The notes beneath the pieces are model-generated. The model saw only the letters and a list, made by a program, of their open reading frames with translations, was not told the origin of the DNA and did not search any database. Positions 1 to 10,108 of a stretch of 64,000 nucleotides of DNA are shown piece after piece. This DNA is from Selenomonadaceae bacterium. GTDB taxonomy: Bacteria > Bacillota > Negativicutes > Selenomonadales > Selenomonadaceae. Location: positions 35,884 to 99,883 of the forward strand of contig JAFVEZ010000045.1 of NCBI GenBank assembly GCA_017475745.1. The letters run 5' to 3'. Both the position numbers and the translations under genes were made by a program. Position 1 is the first letter of the stretch; each line of letters begins with the position of its first letter.

Positions 1-301
1 CTGCCATATTGGCATGGGCACCGCTGTGAGGTTGAACATTGGCATAAGCACAGTTGAAAAGCTTCTTGGCACGATCTATCGCAAGCTGCTCAACGACATC
101 GACAAACTCACAACCGCCGTAGTAGCGCTTGCCAGGGTAGCCTTCAGCGTATTTATTTGTCAAAACCGATCCTTGAGCTTCCATTACAGCTTTACTGACA
201 ATGTTCTCTGAGGCAATCAATTCCAACTTGCTACGCTGACGATTCAGTTCGCTGTCAACTGCGCTGAATACTTCACTGTCAACATTTTTTAAATTATCCA
301 T
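1..301 (-). CDS. glyA: Serine hydroxymethyltransferase, N-terminal part (runs off the window)
   Basis: The reverse strand encodes the first 100 residues of a PLP-dependent serine hydroxymethyltransferase, which interconverts serine and glycine and feeds one-carbon units to tetrahydrofolate in the cytoplasm. The family block ELIASEN, then the [17 protein letters not shown] stretch and the PHSGAHAN motif are all visible, so the assignment is secure. The gene is cut by the window edge after about codon 100. The ATG at 301 gives the usual family N-terminus, but the best Shine-Dalgarno (GGGAGAG at about 317-323) sits six bases before an in-frame TTG at 310, so translation may begin three codons earlier. 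A good promoter lies just upstream. Confidence 0.95.
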   Translation of the reverse strand, partial: MDNLKNVDSEVFSAVDSELNRQRSKLELIASENIVSKAVMEAQGSVLTNKYAEGYPGKRYYGGCEFVDVVEQLAIDRAKKLFNCAYANVQPHSGAHANMA

Positions 302-348
302 CAAACTCAATTTACTCTCTCCCATCAGAATATTTATCAATTCGACTT

Positions 349-377
349 AGTATATCATTAAACTATCAGCTCTGCAA
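349..377 (-). promoter_or_regulatory. Sigma-A-type promoter for glyA
   Basis: On the minus strand TTGCAG (-35) and TATACT (-10) are separated by exactly 17 bases, ending about 40 bases before the glyA start. The match is read directly; activity is inferred. Confidence 0.6.
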
Positions 378-434
378 GAGTCTAATATAAGTATACTCGA
401 CCTACAGACTTGATAGAGATTGCTGAATTAATAT

Positions 435-2834
435 TTAGCGAACATCTTCACCAAATTTAGCTTTGAGGGCGGATTTGTGATTATACATTGCGACATCAGC
501 TCTCTTCGCTACAGCGGCAAACTCCATGCCGGGTTCGTAGATACCGAGACCACGGGCCACAGATACCGTAAGGGTATCTCCTCCTGCTTCAAAGCGCTCT
601 TCGGCCACTTTCTCATCAAAGAGTCTGAGAAGTTTGTCTCTATTCTCGTAGTCTTGCCGCTCCAATATCGCAGCAAATTCATCACCGCCAATGCGATAGA
701 CAGGACTGTGATCAAAGACCTTGCAAATAACCTTTGAGGCGTGGCGGAGAAGTTCGTTGCCTGCTCCATGACCATATTGATCGTTGACTTTCTTGATGAA
801 GTTTGCATCAAATATAACTACACCGTAGTTTAAGTCAGGACTAGCTTTCATCTGAGCGTCCAGCTCTGCGCCCTTGCTTATGTATGCTGCGGCGTTCCGA
901 AGGCCTGTCAGCTTGTCACGATAGACGTATACCTCCAATCTCGCCGCCATTTCACGGATACTCCGTACTAAAAGTCCCAACTCATTACCAGATTCATAGG
1001 AGATTTTGACATTGAGGTCGCCGGATGCTATGCGTTTTGCTGCTTCCGTCATGCCTGCCAGCGGTTTTATAGCTCTTGAGGCAAGGACAATACTGCCTAG
1101 TGAGACCAGCATTGCGACAATGAGGATCGAAGCGACTAGGTGCATTAAGATTCGATTGCGTTCTTCATGCACCCTGCTTAAAGGTGTTGCAATTCCAAGC
1201 CACATACCATTCGCTAAATAAAGTTCTATCTCTCTAAATTCCGGATTTGGGTGAAACAGAGAACCTTGGAAACGATCCTTGTGATAGAGTACAATATTAT
1301 TGCGGTTCATTAGGTAGACATAGCCATAATCATAAATCGACATGCGTCTTAACTCTTGAATAATGAAGTTAAAGTCAATATCCATACCTATTACGCCTAT
1401 GAACTTTCCTTCAATAAAGATAGGAGCTACATATGAGATGACATATGAATTTGAGCTAGGGGCTATGTAGGGTTCGATCCAGGTAGCACATCTGCTCTTG
1501 AGGGGTATATAGTACCAGCCGACGTTATTTATATCATTTGGAGAATAACGTGAAAGGTCTATAGGTTTTCGTTTCACGAAGGGTGAGAGGGCACCTTCCC
1601 AACGAGCATCCTCACGTTCCATAGAGAATCCGCCCTCTGTTCCTGCAATCTCAGGTGCCAGCCGCAGATAATAGGCAAGACAGCCGTCAGTATCCATAGC
1701 AATGGCACTAAAGTCCTTTTCCATATCAGTAAGATATTTTCCTCGATAGGCGGAATCTTTTGTCAGACGATCATAGCTCTCAATGGCGTTTATCGCTTGG
1801 CGTTCCATGCCATTTACCGCCTGTCTGACACAAAAGAACGTTCTATCCAAGCGTTCACGACAAATGACACTCATTGCGTGCAGTCCATCATCAGCACGAG
1901 CTTTGACGAGATTGCCCATTGCTAAAGAACTGCCCCAGCCCAGTACTGTTGCTGTCAGAAAGACCGTTTGTGAGACTAGAAAAACTACTTCCATCATAAT
2001 AGAACGGCGATAGCGTAACAACAAATAGAGCATAAGGACAAGGTATATGTCCATCATCGCCAGACATTCCACAATAAAATGTATCCATATATTTAAATGT
2101 TCCATTCCATAGATTTGGAAGATGTCAAGATAAGCAGCCGCTATGGGAAAGAGAAAGTAAAACACCAATGCCACAAGCCAGGCTTTATTGCTCTCGCCCA
2201 TAAATTGATCGTCGTCTTCAGAAGAGACCTCATTAGGCAATTCAGATGGGTGATAGAATTTGTAACTTTTACTGACAAGTAGAAAGAACCAGGCAAGGTC
2301 AAAAAAGACCGCTACGAAGAAGTCATTCATGAAGCAAGTGAGCATGTATATTAATGTCGTTGACTTCTTGCTAAAACCAAATAAACCCGTCACGGCTTCA
2401 AGGTCCGTTGTTGAAGCTGTTAAGGTGCGGAATATTGAAGTTACAACAAAGGTAACCAACATAATCAAGAGGAACTTTTTGAGCGTATTTGCTGTAAGTG
2501 AGAAAGCGCTAGTTTTATGCTCAACTTGCCACCTGTGCCATAGGAAATAAGGCAGATATCCCGCTAAAAATACCCAAAGTCCACGTCCAACATGTTGAAT
2601 GTAACTACCGATATCAGCTCCTGAAAATATTTCATGGAGTTCAGGCACAGCGAACAGTCCGCCAAAGTACACACCTACTGCTGCCAGAGGTCCCCACATA
2701 AGTCCCAAGATAGGCGGTATAAATGTAGCAACACTGACAACTTTAGGAGGAATCACGAACACAAAATTTGCATATGTTGCAACAACCCAATATAAAAGCG
2801 CTGACAAGCAAAATTTTAATACTTTCTGCTTCAC
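435..2834 (-). CDS. Membrane diguanylate cyclase with Cache-type sensor, HAMP and GGDEF domains
   Basis: This 799-residue protein should make cyclic di-GMP from two GTP. About seven hydrophobic segments occupy the first 310 residues, the first of them resembling a small integral-membrane sensor or transporter-like module. A large extracytoplasmic region (about 305-550, double-Cache-like by its YVAPIF and GVIGMDIDFNFI stretches) follows, then a membrane helix (about 555-577), a HAMP linker and a GGDEF domain starting at RDKLTGL near residue 638. The active-site motif is intact as GGDEF near residue 715, but no RxxD inhibitory site precedes it, so feedback inhibition by product may be absent. 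The GTG start overlaps the stop of the upstream binding-protein gene by four bases, implying translational coupling. There is no EAL domain. Confidence 0.88.
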   Translation of the reverse strand: MKQKVLKFCLSALLYWVVATYANFVFVIPPKVVSVATFIPPILGLMWGPLAAVGVYFGGLFAVPELHEIFSGADIGSYIQHVGRGLWVFLAGYLPYFLWHRWQVEHKTSAFSLTANTLKKFLLIMLVTFVVTSIFRTLTASTTDLEAVTGLFGFSKKSTTLIYMLTCFMNDFFVAVFFDLAWFFLLVSKSYKFYHPSELPNEVSSEDDDQFMGESNKAWLVALVFYFLFPIAAAYLDIFQIYGMEHLNIWIHFIVECLAMMDIYLVLMLYLLLRYRRSIMMEVVFLVSQTVFLTATVLGWGSSLAMGNLVKARADDGLHAMSVICRERLDRTFFCVRQAVNGMERQAINAIESYDRLTKDSAYRGKYLTDMEKDFSAIAMDTDGCLAYYLRLAPEIAGTEGGFSMEREDARWEGALSPFVKRKPIDLSRYSPNDINNVGWYYIPLKSRCATWIEPYIAPSSNSYVISYVAPIFIEGKFIGVIGMDIDFNFIIQELRRMSIYDYGYVYLMNRNNIVLYHKDRFQGSLFHPNPEFREIELYLANGMWLGIATPLSRVHEERNRILMHLVASILIVAMLVSLGSIVLASRAIKPLAGMTEAAKRIASGDLNVKISYESGNELGLLVRSIREMAARLEVYVYRDKLTGLRNAAAYISKGAELDAQMKASPDLNYGVVIFDANFIKKVNDQYGHGAGNELLRHASKVICKVFDHSPVYRIGGDEFAAILERQDYENRDKLLRLFDEKVAEERFEAGGDTLTVSVARGLGIYEPGMEFAAVAKRADVAMYNHKSALKAKFGEDVR

Positions 2835-3880
2835 TTGCCATCACCTGCCTTTTTGGCCATATCAATGCGGAAGGCTTTGCAGGCTTCTGCGCCGTATTTC
2901 GCTTTGAGCTTCTCTCTCAGAGGGCTGACTTTCTCTTTAAACACTCCTAACTCTGCAGGCGTAAGGTCTATTATCTCCAAGCCTTCTGCGGCAAACTGCA
3001 CCCTTATTTTCTTCTCCTCTGCTTCCAAATAGTCACGGCTCCATTCGCAAGCTTCTCTCATCTTATCGCGCAGCAGTGCTTGAGTTTTAGGCTCCAACTG
3101 TTCAAAGACTTTACGGTTGGCAACAAAAAGATAATTCTCATACAGATAGTTCCAGACCGTCATATACTTTTGAATTTCGTTTAAGTGGCCGGAGCGCATA
3201 AGAAAGAAGCCATTCTCCTGCCCTTCAATGACACCCTGTCGAATGGCAATATTAAGTTCGCTCCAACCAAGCGGCACTGGCTCTGCACCGAGAGCAGCAA
3301 AGAAGAGACGATAAACTTCACCGCCAAGCACGCGGATTTTCATTCCATGAAGGTCTTCAGGTGTTCTCATCGGGTTACGGTTACTCGTCAACTGACGCAT
3401 AGCGTTGTGGGTTGAACCAAGATACACTAGTCCATATTCAGAGAGTATCTTTGCATAATAATCGCCACCCGTATCATCAATGACTTGGCGTGCTTCTTGA
3501 TAGCTAGAGAAAGACCAAGGAATAGTTGCCACTTCAAGACGCGGATCAAGAAGTGACATAGTTCCGGTTACATAGGCACCGAGATCGACAGCGCCCTCTG
3601 TCAGTGATCTCACCGCCTCATTTGTATTGCCGCCAGTAAGCTCATCATTAGGGTAAAGCTCAATATGGACGTTACCGCCGGACGCATCCGCCACAAGCTT
3701 TGCAAATCGCTTCATTGTAAGTGTCTCAATACCAATATCCGTGCCGTTTGCGGTCATCACCAAGCGAACTCTCTCATATTCTTCGCTGTTTCTTTTGGGT
3801 TCCTCTCGTTGTTCACTGCAACCACTCGCTAGAGCTAATACTATCAGAAAGAAAACAATGGATATTAAACCATGCCGCAA
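2831..3880 (-). CDS. TRAP-type (DctP family) solute-binding lipoprotein
   Basis: The 349-residue product has a signal peptide ending in a lipobox-like ASGC near residue 21, then a DctP fold: the GGNTNEAVRSLTEGAVDLG region, the GSTHNAMRQLTS strand, and MKIRVLGG followed by the WSELNIAIRQGVIEGQENG stretch that defines the family. DctP proteins bind organic acids or other small anionic ligands outside the membrane. No TRAP permease genes (DctQ/DctM) lie nearby; instead the gene overlaps a membrane diguanylate cyclase by four bases, so a sensory role is the likely one. The TTG start is chosen because AGGAGGG lies seven bases upstream. The ligand cannot be told from sequence. Confidence 0.88.
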   Translation of the reverse strand: MRHGLISIVFFLIVLALASGCSEQREEPKRNSEEYERVRLVMTANGTDIGIETLTMKRFAKLVADASGGNVHIELYPNDELTGGNTNEAVRSLTEGAVDLGAYVTGTMSLLDPRLEVATIPWSFSSYQEARQVIDDTGGDYYAKILSEYGLVYLGSTHNAMRQLTSNRNPMRTPEDLHGMKIRVLGGEVYRLFFAALGAEPVPLGWSELNIAIRQGVIEGQENGFFLMRSGHLNEIQKYMTVWNYLYENYLFVANRKVFEQLEPKTQALLRDKMREACEWSRDYLEAEEKKIRVQFAAEGLEIIDLTPAELGVFKEKVSPLREKLKAKYGAEACKAFRIDMAKKAGDGK

Positions 3881-3924
3881 CGAAATACCCTCCTAAATAG
3901 TATTGTTAATCTTATAGTACTTAG

Positions 3925-3953
3925 GATATAGAAATGCTAGTTCGCACTGTCAG
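3925..3953 (-). promoter_or_regulatory. Possible promoter for the binding-protein/diguanylate cyclase pair
   Basis: CTGACA and TATATC are 17 bases apart on the minus strand, about 45 bases before the TTG start of the DctP gene. The elements are weaker than others in this window. Confidence 0.4.
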
Positions 3954-3995
3954 ATAATCAGAAATTATCAGTTTCTCATTAACTTACACAATTTA

Positions 3996-4628
3996 TTACT
4001 TTAACTTTAATGTGCTGATGATATCGAAATCATTTATTGCACCTTTGCGAAGGATTACAGGCTTATCATGAGTCAAGTCGACTATTGTTGAACTAATACC
4101 AAATTGACAAGCCCCGCCATCAAGTATCAAAGGTATTTTACCATTTAAAGATTGATACACTTCTTGAGCAGTAACCGGCGCTGGTTCGTTGGAAAGATTG
4201 GCACTCGGTGCAGCAATGGGACAATTCGCTGCCCTCAATAATGCAAGTGCAATCTCATTATTCGGTATTCTGATACCTACTGTCGGCTCTCCTGCTGTAA
4301 CAAAATCCGGCACTGATGATCTCTTGGACAAGATTAATGTCAAAGGTCCAGGCAAGAACTCTTTGATTAATTCTTCGGCGATTGGTGAGACTTCAGCAAT
4401 TTCGTCAATCATCTCACGATTTGCAACCATCAAGCTTAATGGTTTACGTGGCGGGCGTCTCTTAACCTCATAGATATCGGCACAGGCAGTCTCATTAAGA
4501 CCATCAGCACCAAGACCGTAGACCGTCTCTGTTGGGAAAGCAACAATCCCACCATTCTTGATTATATCTGCAGCTTCTTCGATTGCTTCTGAATTACAAG
4601 CAGTAACTTTTATCAATTTGGTTTTCAT
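3996..4628 (-). CDS. tsaC: L-threonylcarbamoyladenylate synthase (TsaC/YwlC type)
   Basis: The 210-residue protein carries the YrdC-fold signature: PTETVYGLGADG near residue 35, the KRRPPRKPL basic stretch and the PSANLSN motif. It makes threonylcarbamoyl-AMP from threonine, bicarbonate and ATP, the first step of t6A37 formation on ANN-decoding tRNAs. The extra C-terminal Sua5 domain is absent, as in TsaC/short YwlC proteins. Its ATG overlaps the prmC stop by four bases, and the gene closes the prfA-prmC-tsaC run, an arrangement common in Firmicutes that groups translation factors. Confidence 0.93.
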   Translation of the reverse strand: MKTKLIKVTACNSEAIEEAADIIKNGGIVAFPTETVYGLGADGLNETACADIYEVKRRPPRKPLSLMVANREMIDEIAEVSPIAEELIKEFLPGPLTLILSKRSSVPDFVTAGEPTVGIRIPNNEIALALLRAANCPIAAPSANLSNEPAPVTAQEVYQSLNGKIPLILDGGACQFGISSTIVDLTHDKPVILRKGAINDFDIISTLKLK

Positions 4629-5467
4629 ATCTTCGCAACAATCACCCTGTCATTATGCGATAAATCTTTGACTACTTCTATATCTTTAAAATATTTTTTT
4701 GCCAAGTGTCTCACTGCTTCTGCCTGGTCAAATCCAATCTCAACCGCCAAAAATCCACCATCAGCTAGAAGTTTAGGAGACTCTTCTATCAATCTACGAT
4801 AGAATTCTAATCCATCAGCGCCGCCGTCCAATGCAGTGGAAGGTTCATAATCTCTAACCTCAGCTTGAAGGGTATCAATGACTTTGCTTGGAATATAAGG
4901 CGGATTAGAAACGATTGCATTGTACTTCTTGCCATACAATGGTTTAAACAAATCACCAAGATTGAATGTAATTCTACCAAGTAGATTATACCTGCCTGTA
5001 TTTAACCTAGCAACAGTCAGTGCCTTCTCCGAAATATCTACAGCTTCAACCGAAGCACTAGGCAGACTCTTTGCAAGAGATATGGCAATAGCTCCACTGC
5101 CGGTACCGATATCGGCAATTTTCAAAATGCTCGTGCTGTCGTTAAGGTTATCAATGACCGTCTCAACTAAGACCTCAGTCTCAGGTCTTGGAATGAGGAC
5201 ATCTTCATTGACGATTAAATCTAAATCCATGAACTCACGATGACCAAGTATATAAGCCGTAGGTTCATGATTGGCACGCCTTTCAATCAACATATTATAA
5301 TTATCAATTTGCTCTTGAGACAATGCTTGCTCAGGATTAATATATAAGTAAAGTCGACCGACCTTGAGAATGTGAGCCAGAAGTAGTTCGGTTTCTAGCC
5401 TTGCACACTCAATGTCATGTTGAGTTAAAATATCTTCGGCTGATCGTAATAGTTCTTTTATATTCAT
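4625..5467 (-). CDS. prmC: Peptide chain release factor N5-glutamine methyltransferase
   Basis: A 280-residue class I SAM methyltransferase that methylates the glutamine of the GGQ motif of release factors. The N-terminal helical domain is followed by motif I ([12 protein letters not shown]) and the diagnostic glutamine-binding NPPY motif (SNPPYIPS, near residue 185). It directly follows prfA, its substrate gene, with an ATGA overlap, and overlaps tsaC downstream in the same way. Confidence 0.95.
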   Translation of the reverse strand: MNIKELLRSAEDILTQHDIECARLETELLLAHILKVGRLYLYINPEQALSQEQIDNYNMLIERRANHEPTAYILGHREFMDLDLIVNEDVLIPRPETEVLVETVIDNLNDSTSILKIADIGTGSGAIAISLAKSLPSASVEAVDISEKALTVARLNTGRYNLLGRITFNLGDLFKPLYGKKYNAIVSNPPYIPSKVIDTLQAEVRDYEPSTALDGGADGLEFYRRLIEESPKLLADGGFLAVEIGFDQAEAVRHLAKKYFKDIEVVKDLSHNDRVIVAKI

Positions 5468-6528
5468 TGTGAAGAAAGCCTCTTTGCTTGATCGGCAGTA
5501 ATCAAAGCGTCTATAATCTCATCAAGTTCACCATTGAGTACTGTATCGAGTTTATGAAGTGTCAATCCTATTCTGTGGTCAGTAACTCTACCTTGTGGGA
5601 AGTTGTAAGTCCTTATCCTTTCGGAACGGTCTCCGCTACCGACTTGACTTTTGCGGTCTGCGGCAATGGCGTCTGATTGCTCCTGTCTTGCCGCATCGAG
5701 AATCCTTGAGCGGAGAACACGCATTGCCTTCTCCTTGTTCTTGAGTTGTGACTTCTCGTCTTGGCACTGTACAACTATTCCCGTCGGCAGATGTGTGATT
5801 CTGATTGCCGTCTCAGTCCTGTTGACGTACTGCCCGCCTGCACCACTAGCACAGTAGGTATCAATCCTTAAATCGTTAGGATTAATCACAACGTCAACTT
5901 CCTCAGCTTCCGGAAGCACAGCGACTGTTACCGCTGAAGTGTGAATCCTGCCGCTTGACTCAGTGACAGGTATCCTCTGAACGCGGTGAGCGCCACTCTC
6001 ATATTTGAGCTTACTGTAAGCAGCATAACCGTCAATGGCAAAGGATATCTCTTTGAAACCGCCAATAGTTGTAGGGTTGGAATCCATGATGTCAACTTTC
6101 CAGCCTTGCCGTTCGGCGAATCTATTGTACATACGGAAGAGATCACCGGCAAAGAGAGCTGCTTCCTCACCACCAACGCCGCCGCGAATTTCAACTATAA
6201 CGTTCTTGTCGTCGTTTGGGTCCTTGGGTAGTAACAATATGGGAAACTCTTTCTCAAGGGTTTCTTTGTCCTTGCGAAGAGTAGACAATTCTTCACTGGC
6301 AATGGCTTTCAGTTCCTCATCGTCAGCTTCCTCCAAGACCGCCTTATCCTCGTCAATGCTGGAACAAATCTTCTTGTAGCTGCGGAACTTATCAACAACG
6401 GTCTCAAGTGAGGAGTGTTCACGATTGATTTTGGTAAATCTAGCAACATCAGAGATAATTGACGGGTCGCCGAGCATTGATTCCAGTTCCAAATACCTAT
6501 CTTCTATGGCTTGTAATTTATCTATCAA
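5464..6528 (-). CDS. prfA: Peptide chain release factor 1
   Basis: Release factor 1 recognises UAA and UAG and triggers peptidyl-tRNA hydrolysis. The catalytic GGQ lies in [14 protein letters not shown], and the stop-codon reading tripeptide appears as PVT in [14 protein letters not shown], which marks RF1 rather than RF2. The reading frame is open to a TTG at 6555, but that codon lacks a ribosome site. The TTG at 6528 follows AAGGTG and gives the normal family beginning (M)[11 protein letters not shown] and 354 residues. prmC and tsaC follow with four-base overlaps. The FkbM gene upstream ends only 29 bases away, so read-through from the suf operon is possible. Confidence 0.95.
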   Translation of the reverse strand: MIDKLQAIEDRYLELESMLGDPSIISDVARFTKINREHSSLETVVDKFRSYKKICSSIDEDKAVLEEADDEELKAIASEELSTLRKDKETLEKEFPILLLPKDPNDDKNVIVEIRGGVGGEEAALFAGDLFRMYNRFAERQGWKVDIMDSNPTTIGGFKEISFAIDGYAAYSKLKYESGAHRVQRIPVTESSGRIHTSAVTVAVLPEAEEVDVVINPNDLRIDTYCASGAGGQYVNRTETAIRITHLPTGIVVQCQDEKSQLKNKEKAMRVLRSRILDAARQEQSDAIAADRKSQVGSGDRSERIRTYNFPQGRVTDHRIGLTLHKLDTVLNGELDEIIDALITADQAKRLSSQ

Positions 6529-6557
6529 ACTCTCACCTTCAGATTTCAATATCAAAG

Positions 6558-7718
6558 TTATTTACAGTAAAGAACCATCTCCCAATCTGTAGGTATAAAC
6601 AAATCTACTCCATGATCTAATAGTATATTTCTTTGTTCATCATTAAAAATGTAATCATGAAAATCTATACGATAATGTCTAAAAGCAAATTCATAATCCG
6701 TTCTGATTGATTTTACAAATTCAGCTAATGTCCACAAATCTTCTGGTCTATGATAGGCACTAATTGCCATCTTTGGTTTCCAACGACTTATTGATTTAGC
6801 AGCACCTTTCAAACAATCAAGTTCTGAGCCTTCTATATCTAATTTTATGTAATCAATACGATCTATCTTTTTTCTTTTAACATAAGTATCAATATCTATA
6901 AAGTGAGATACTCCTCCTCCTGCAGGAGCGACATCTCCTCTTATTCTGTAACTTCCACTGCTACCACTATCAGCATAAGCAATATAATTTTCCTCTGAAC
7001 TGAGTCCCATATTCTCCATAGTAATGTCATAATTATAATTTGATATTCTCTCTAGGCATTTCTCATAATTTAAAGAATCCATTTCAAAAGCGAAAACCTT
7101 TGCACCTTGAGAAGCAAAATCTACTGACGTGCCTGCATCATAAGCACCACCATCAATCACAACGTCATCTTTTACTGGAAAAAAGCCCTGTAACCAATAT
7201 TGAGGTTCAGGTGCAAAATGATAATCTGAAAGCTTCCCTGTCATACGTCCCTTTATGCTTTGACGATAAGAAATTTTAGATTCTTCATCTTTGAACAAAT
7301 TATAAGTTTCAAATAAATTTGACAAATGTGCATAAGCAAACTCGTAATCATAATCCCTATTTCGCATAAATGGTGTCATAAGTGTTTGTATTCCTAATCT
7401 TGTAAAATACAAATCAAATGACGTATCCTGTACTAGCATCCACTGTGGCTTTTCTTCCATTCTTAAGAGTTTTTTTGATGTGACTAACAACATACCATCC
7501 GTATTGATTTTCTCTCGACCAGTTTCATCAATAACACAAAGAACTTGGATATTTAAACCCGCTTGTTTTAACTTCAATACTTGTTCAAAAATATTAGGAT
7601 CGATTGTAAAACCCAGAAAAAATCCACAAGGTATTTGTTCTTTGATTAGATTTCTTATAGTATTCATGTGCTTTTGTTGATGAATTTCTGTAAGTGTTCT
7701 AATAAAGTTTTCGCTCAT
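6558..7718 (-). CDS. FkbM-family SAM-dependent methyltransferase with N-terminal extension
   Basis: The last 220 residues of this 386-residue protein are an FkbM-type methyltransferase: [13 protein letters not shown] (SAM motif I, near 190), VFAFEMDS (acidic ribose-binding residue) and [19 protein letters not shown]. The family O-methylates sugars or polyketides, often on surface polysaccharides. The first 180 residues include a stretch reminiscent of nucleotide-binding precursors ([21 protein letters not shown]) of unknown role. The gene is visibly more AT-rich than its neighbours and sits 15 bases after sufU and 29 bases before prfA in the same orientation, so it looks like an insertion into a housekeeping run. 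Substrate unknown. Confidence 0.82.
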   Translation of the reverse strand: MSENFIRTLTEIHQQKHMNTIRNLIKEQIPCGFFLGFTIDPNIFEQVLKLKQAGLNIQVLCVIDETGREKINTDGMLLVTSKKLLRMEEKPQWMLVQDTSFDLYFTRLGIQTLMTPFMRNRDYDYEFAYAHLSNLFETYNLFKDEESKISYRQSIKGRMTGKLSDYHFAPEPQYWLQGFFPVKDDVVIDGGAYDAGTSVDFASQGAKVFAFEMDSLNYEKCLERISNYNYDITMENMGLSSEENYIAYADSGSSGSYRIRGDVAPAGGGVSHFIDIDTYVKRKKIDRIDYIKLDIEGSELDCLKGAAKSISRWKPKMAISAYHRPEDLWTLAEFVKSIRTDYEFAFRHYRIDFHDYIFNDEQRNILLDHGVDLFIPTDWEMVLYCK

Positions 7719-7733
7719 AAAAGTCTTTTCCCT

Positions 7734-8153
7734 TCAATTCAAAGTATTCCTCAGTGTATGCCAGGCAAGTGTAGCACATTTTACGCGGGCAGGCATATTG
7801 GCAATATTCTTGAGTGCCGCAGCGTCCTCTAAATCTTCCAATTCAGTCTCATCATCAACTTCGCCCTTAATCATCGACAAGAAGAGATTTGCTAGGCGTT
7901 GAGCTTCTTCAATACTCTTACCTTTGAGCAGGTCAATCATCATATCCGTTGAAGCCTGACTGATAGCGCAGCCGACGCCCGTGAATGAAGCGTCAACGAT
8001 CTTATCGTCTGCAACTCTCAACTCCAATGTAATCTCATCGCCACAACTTGGATTGTGTCCGCGCTCGGTGAATGTTGGGTTTTCGAGGTGGTGACGATGC
8101 TCTGGCGTTCTGCTGTGCTCTGCAATCAGTTCAGTATAAATATCATCAAGCAT
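7734..8153 (-). CDS. sufU: SufU-type Fe-S assembly sulfurtransferase/scaffold
   Basis: A 139-residue IscU-fold protein with the three conserved cysteines in NPSCGDE, GVGCAIS and VKCATLAW, plus the extra region before the third cysteine typical of Firmicute SufU. In Bacillus SufU is a zinc-dependent acceptor of persulfide from SufS rather than the true scaffold. The gene overlaps the end of sufS; the ATG at 8153 is preferred over the preceding TTG because AAGGTG lies ten bases upstream. It is the last suf gene in the cluster. Confidence 0.93.
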   Translation of the reverse strand: MLDDIYTELIAEHSRTPEHRHHLENPTFTERGHNPSCGDEITLELRVADDKIVDASFTGVGCAISQASTDMMIDLLKGKSIEEAQRLANLFLSMIKGEVDDETELEDLEDAAALKNIANMPARVKCATLAWHTLRNTLN

Positions 8154-9378
8154 CAAGATGCATCACCTTCCTCACCTTTCTCAAACCTTCAATCAGCCTA
8201 TCAACGTCATCTATTGAGTTGTAGAGATAGAAACTCGCTCTACACGTAGCGTTGACACCGAGATATCTGTGCAACGGTTGAGCGCAGTGATGACCAGCAC
8301 GAATGGCAACACCTTCAGCGTCGAGGATAGTCGCAACATCATGAGGATGAACATCTTTGACATTGAAGGTAATGATCCCCGTTTTGTTGTTGAATTTAGA
8401 ATCACAACCATAAAGCTCAATGTATGGCAGCTCTCTCAACTTAGGCAGAGCATATGCAATAAGCTCTTTCTCAATTCTCTCACTCTCGTCAAATCCAACA
8501 CTCTCTATATAATCAATCGCAGCAGAGAGACCCGCCGCGCCGCCGACATTTTGTGTACCTGCTTCAAACTTGTTTGGTAGCTCCGCGAAGGTTGTTGTCT
8601 GCTCCTCAACGTATTCTATCATATCGCCACCTGTCAAGAATGGCGGCATATCTTCAAGCAGAGTCTTGCGGCCGTAGAGGACACCAATACCCATAGGCGC
8701 CAACATCTTGTGTCCACTGAAGGCGAAGAAGTCAGCGCCAAGCGCCTTGACATCAATCGGACGATGACCGGCGGACTGAGAGCCATCAACCACCAACACG
8801 GCGCCAACAGAATGAGCCTTATCAGCAACCTTCTTGACATCATTAATCAATCCAAACACATTTGAGACGTGAACCACAGCAACAATCTTAGTTTTCTCAG
8901 TGATTTTGTTATCAATGTCCTCATAGTTGAGGTTGCCGTCTTCGTTTAAGTAGATGTACTTCAACACAGCACCTTTAGCCTTAGCAATCTGCTGCCACGG
9001 CACAAGATTGGAGTGATGTTCCAAAATCGTCAAAACAATCTCATCGCCAGCACTAATGTTATTGAAACCGTAGCTGTAAGCAACGAGGTTGAGGGACTCG
9101 GTGGCGTTCTTTGTGAAGATGATCTCACATGAATTATCTGCACCTATGAATTTGGCAACTTTATCTCTTGCACTCTCGTATACGCTTGTCGCCTTGATAC
9201 TGAGTTCATAGGCGCCACGATGAGGATTGGCATTACAACCGCCATAGTAGCCACAAATAGCCCTCACAACGCTGTCCGGCTTTTGCGTAGTAGCACCATT
9301 GTCAAGGTAGACTATCGGCTTACCGTTCATCATCTGATTTAATATCGGAAAGTCTCTTACATAGGCATTATTTGACAT
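8146..9378 (-). CDS. sufS: Cysteine desulfurase SufS
   Basis: This 410-residue class V PLP enzyme removes sulfur from cysteine to give alanine and an enzyme persulfide. The PLP lysine is in FSGHKMLAPMGIG (near residue 225), and the persulfide cysteine is in RAGHHCAQPLH near residue 370, both as in group II desulfurases. AGAAGG stands seven bases before the ATG. The gene overlaps sufD upstream by 11 bases and sufU downstream by 8, so expression is tightly coupled. Confidence 0.96.
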   Translation of the reverse strand: MSNNAYVRDFPILNQMMNGKPIVYLDNGATTQKPDSVVRAICGYYGGCNANPHRGAYELSIKATSVYESARDKVAKFIGADNSCEIIFTKNATESLNLVAYSYGFNNISAGDEIVLTILEHHSNLVPWQQIAKAKGAVLKYIYLNEDGNLNYEDIDNKITEKTKIVAVVHVSNVFGLINDVKKVADKAHSVGAVLVVDGSQSAGHRPIDVKALGADFFAFSGHKMLAPMGIGVLYGRKTLLEDMPPFLTGGDMIEYVEEQTTTFAELPNKFEAGTQNVGGAAGLSAAIDYIESVGFDESERIEKELIAYALPKLRELPYIELYGCDSKFNNKTGIITFNVKDVHPHDVATILDAEGVAIRAGHHCAQPLHRYLGVNATCRASFYLYNSIDDVDRLIEGLRKVRKVMHLDA

Positions 9379-10108
9379 CAGTCAGCCTTCTTTCGATAAT
9401 TTCGGAAATTTCGCCAATGAGTTTATCGTCGTCTAGGCGTTCCAGAATAGGATTAAACATAGCCTCAACAATTAATTTTTCTGCTTCTAATCTGTCAAGG
9501 CCGCGACTCATTAAGTAAAAGAGCTTGTCTTCATCAATGCGTCCGACACTTACAGCATGATGACCGTCAACTTCGTCTTCACCTGAAAGCATTAAAGGCA
9601 CACTTCTATTCCTGACAGCATCAGACAGAATTATAACCTCTTCACGCTCACGTCCAACAGAACCCTTGGAGCCTTTCACAAAGTCCAAAGTTCCACGGAA
9701 TATTTTGTCACAATTACCAGAGAGAGCGCCACTGACGAACATGTTGGTCTCTGTACGCTTGCCTCTTTGGTGAACTATATAGTTTAAGTCGAGTTTATTA
9801 TCTGCACTGCCAAAGTAAGCCGCAACAATATCAACCTTAGAATCATCACCTTCGAGGTCTATGACAATCTCACTCGCCGAATCATTTTCAGATAAATTTA
9901 CTATCGTCAATTCCAGTTGAGCATTTGCTTCGACTTTAATATGAAGTTTCTTGGCAGACTTGCACTTTGATAAATTTATTTGATTAAATTTCTTGGTCTC
10001 GTTGGCAGCAACACTGAATGTCTCAATCTCTGCTTTTACATCATTCTTAACTTCATTGACGCCAAGCCAATTCCAAGTCCTCATTGGTATCTCAGTAAAA
10101 GTATTCAT
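9368..10108 (-). CDS. sufD: SufD, Fe-S cluster scaffold subunit (short form)
   Basis: A SufBD beta-helix protein that partners SufB and the SufC ATPase in assembling clusters. The SufBD-core features ALSGNCDKIFRGTLDFVKGSKGS and the C-terminal EDEVDGHHAVSVGRIDEDKLFYLMSRGL are clear. At 246 residues it is much shorter than the usual 350-430; the N-terminal helical part is reduced and the beta-helix has fewer turns. The histidine of GHHAVSVG, matching the cluster-ligand histidine of SufD, is kept. Its start is one base from the sufB stop. Confidence 0.9.
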   Translation of the reverse strand: MNTFTEIPMRTWNWLGVNEVKNDVKAEIETFSVAANETKKFNQINLSKCKSAKKLHIKVEANAQLELTIVNLSENDSASEIVIDLEGDDSKVDIVAAYFGSADNKLDLNYIVHQRGKRTETNMFVSGALSGNCDKIFRGTLDFVKGSKGSVGREREEVIILSDAVRNRSVPLMLSGEDEVDGHHAVSVGRIDEDKLFYLMSRGLDRLEAEKLIVEAMFNPILERLDDDKLIGEISEIIERRLTDVK

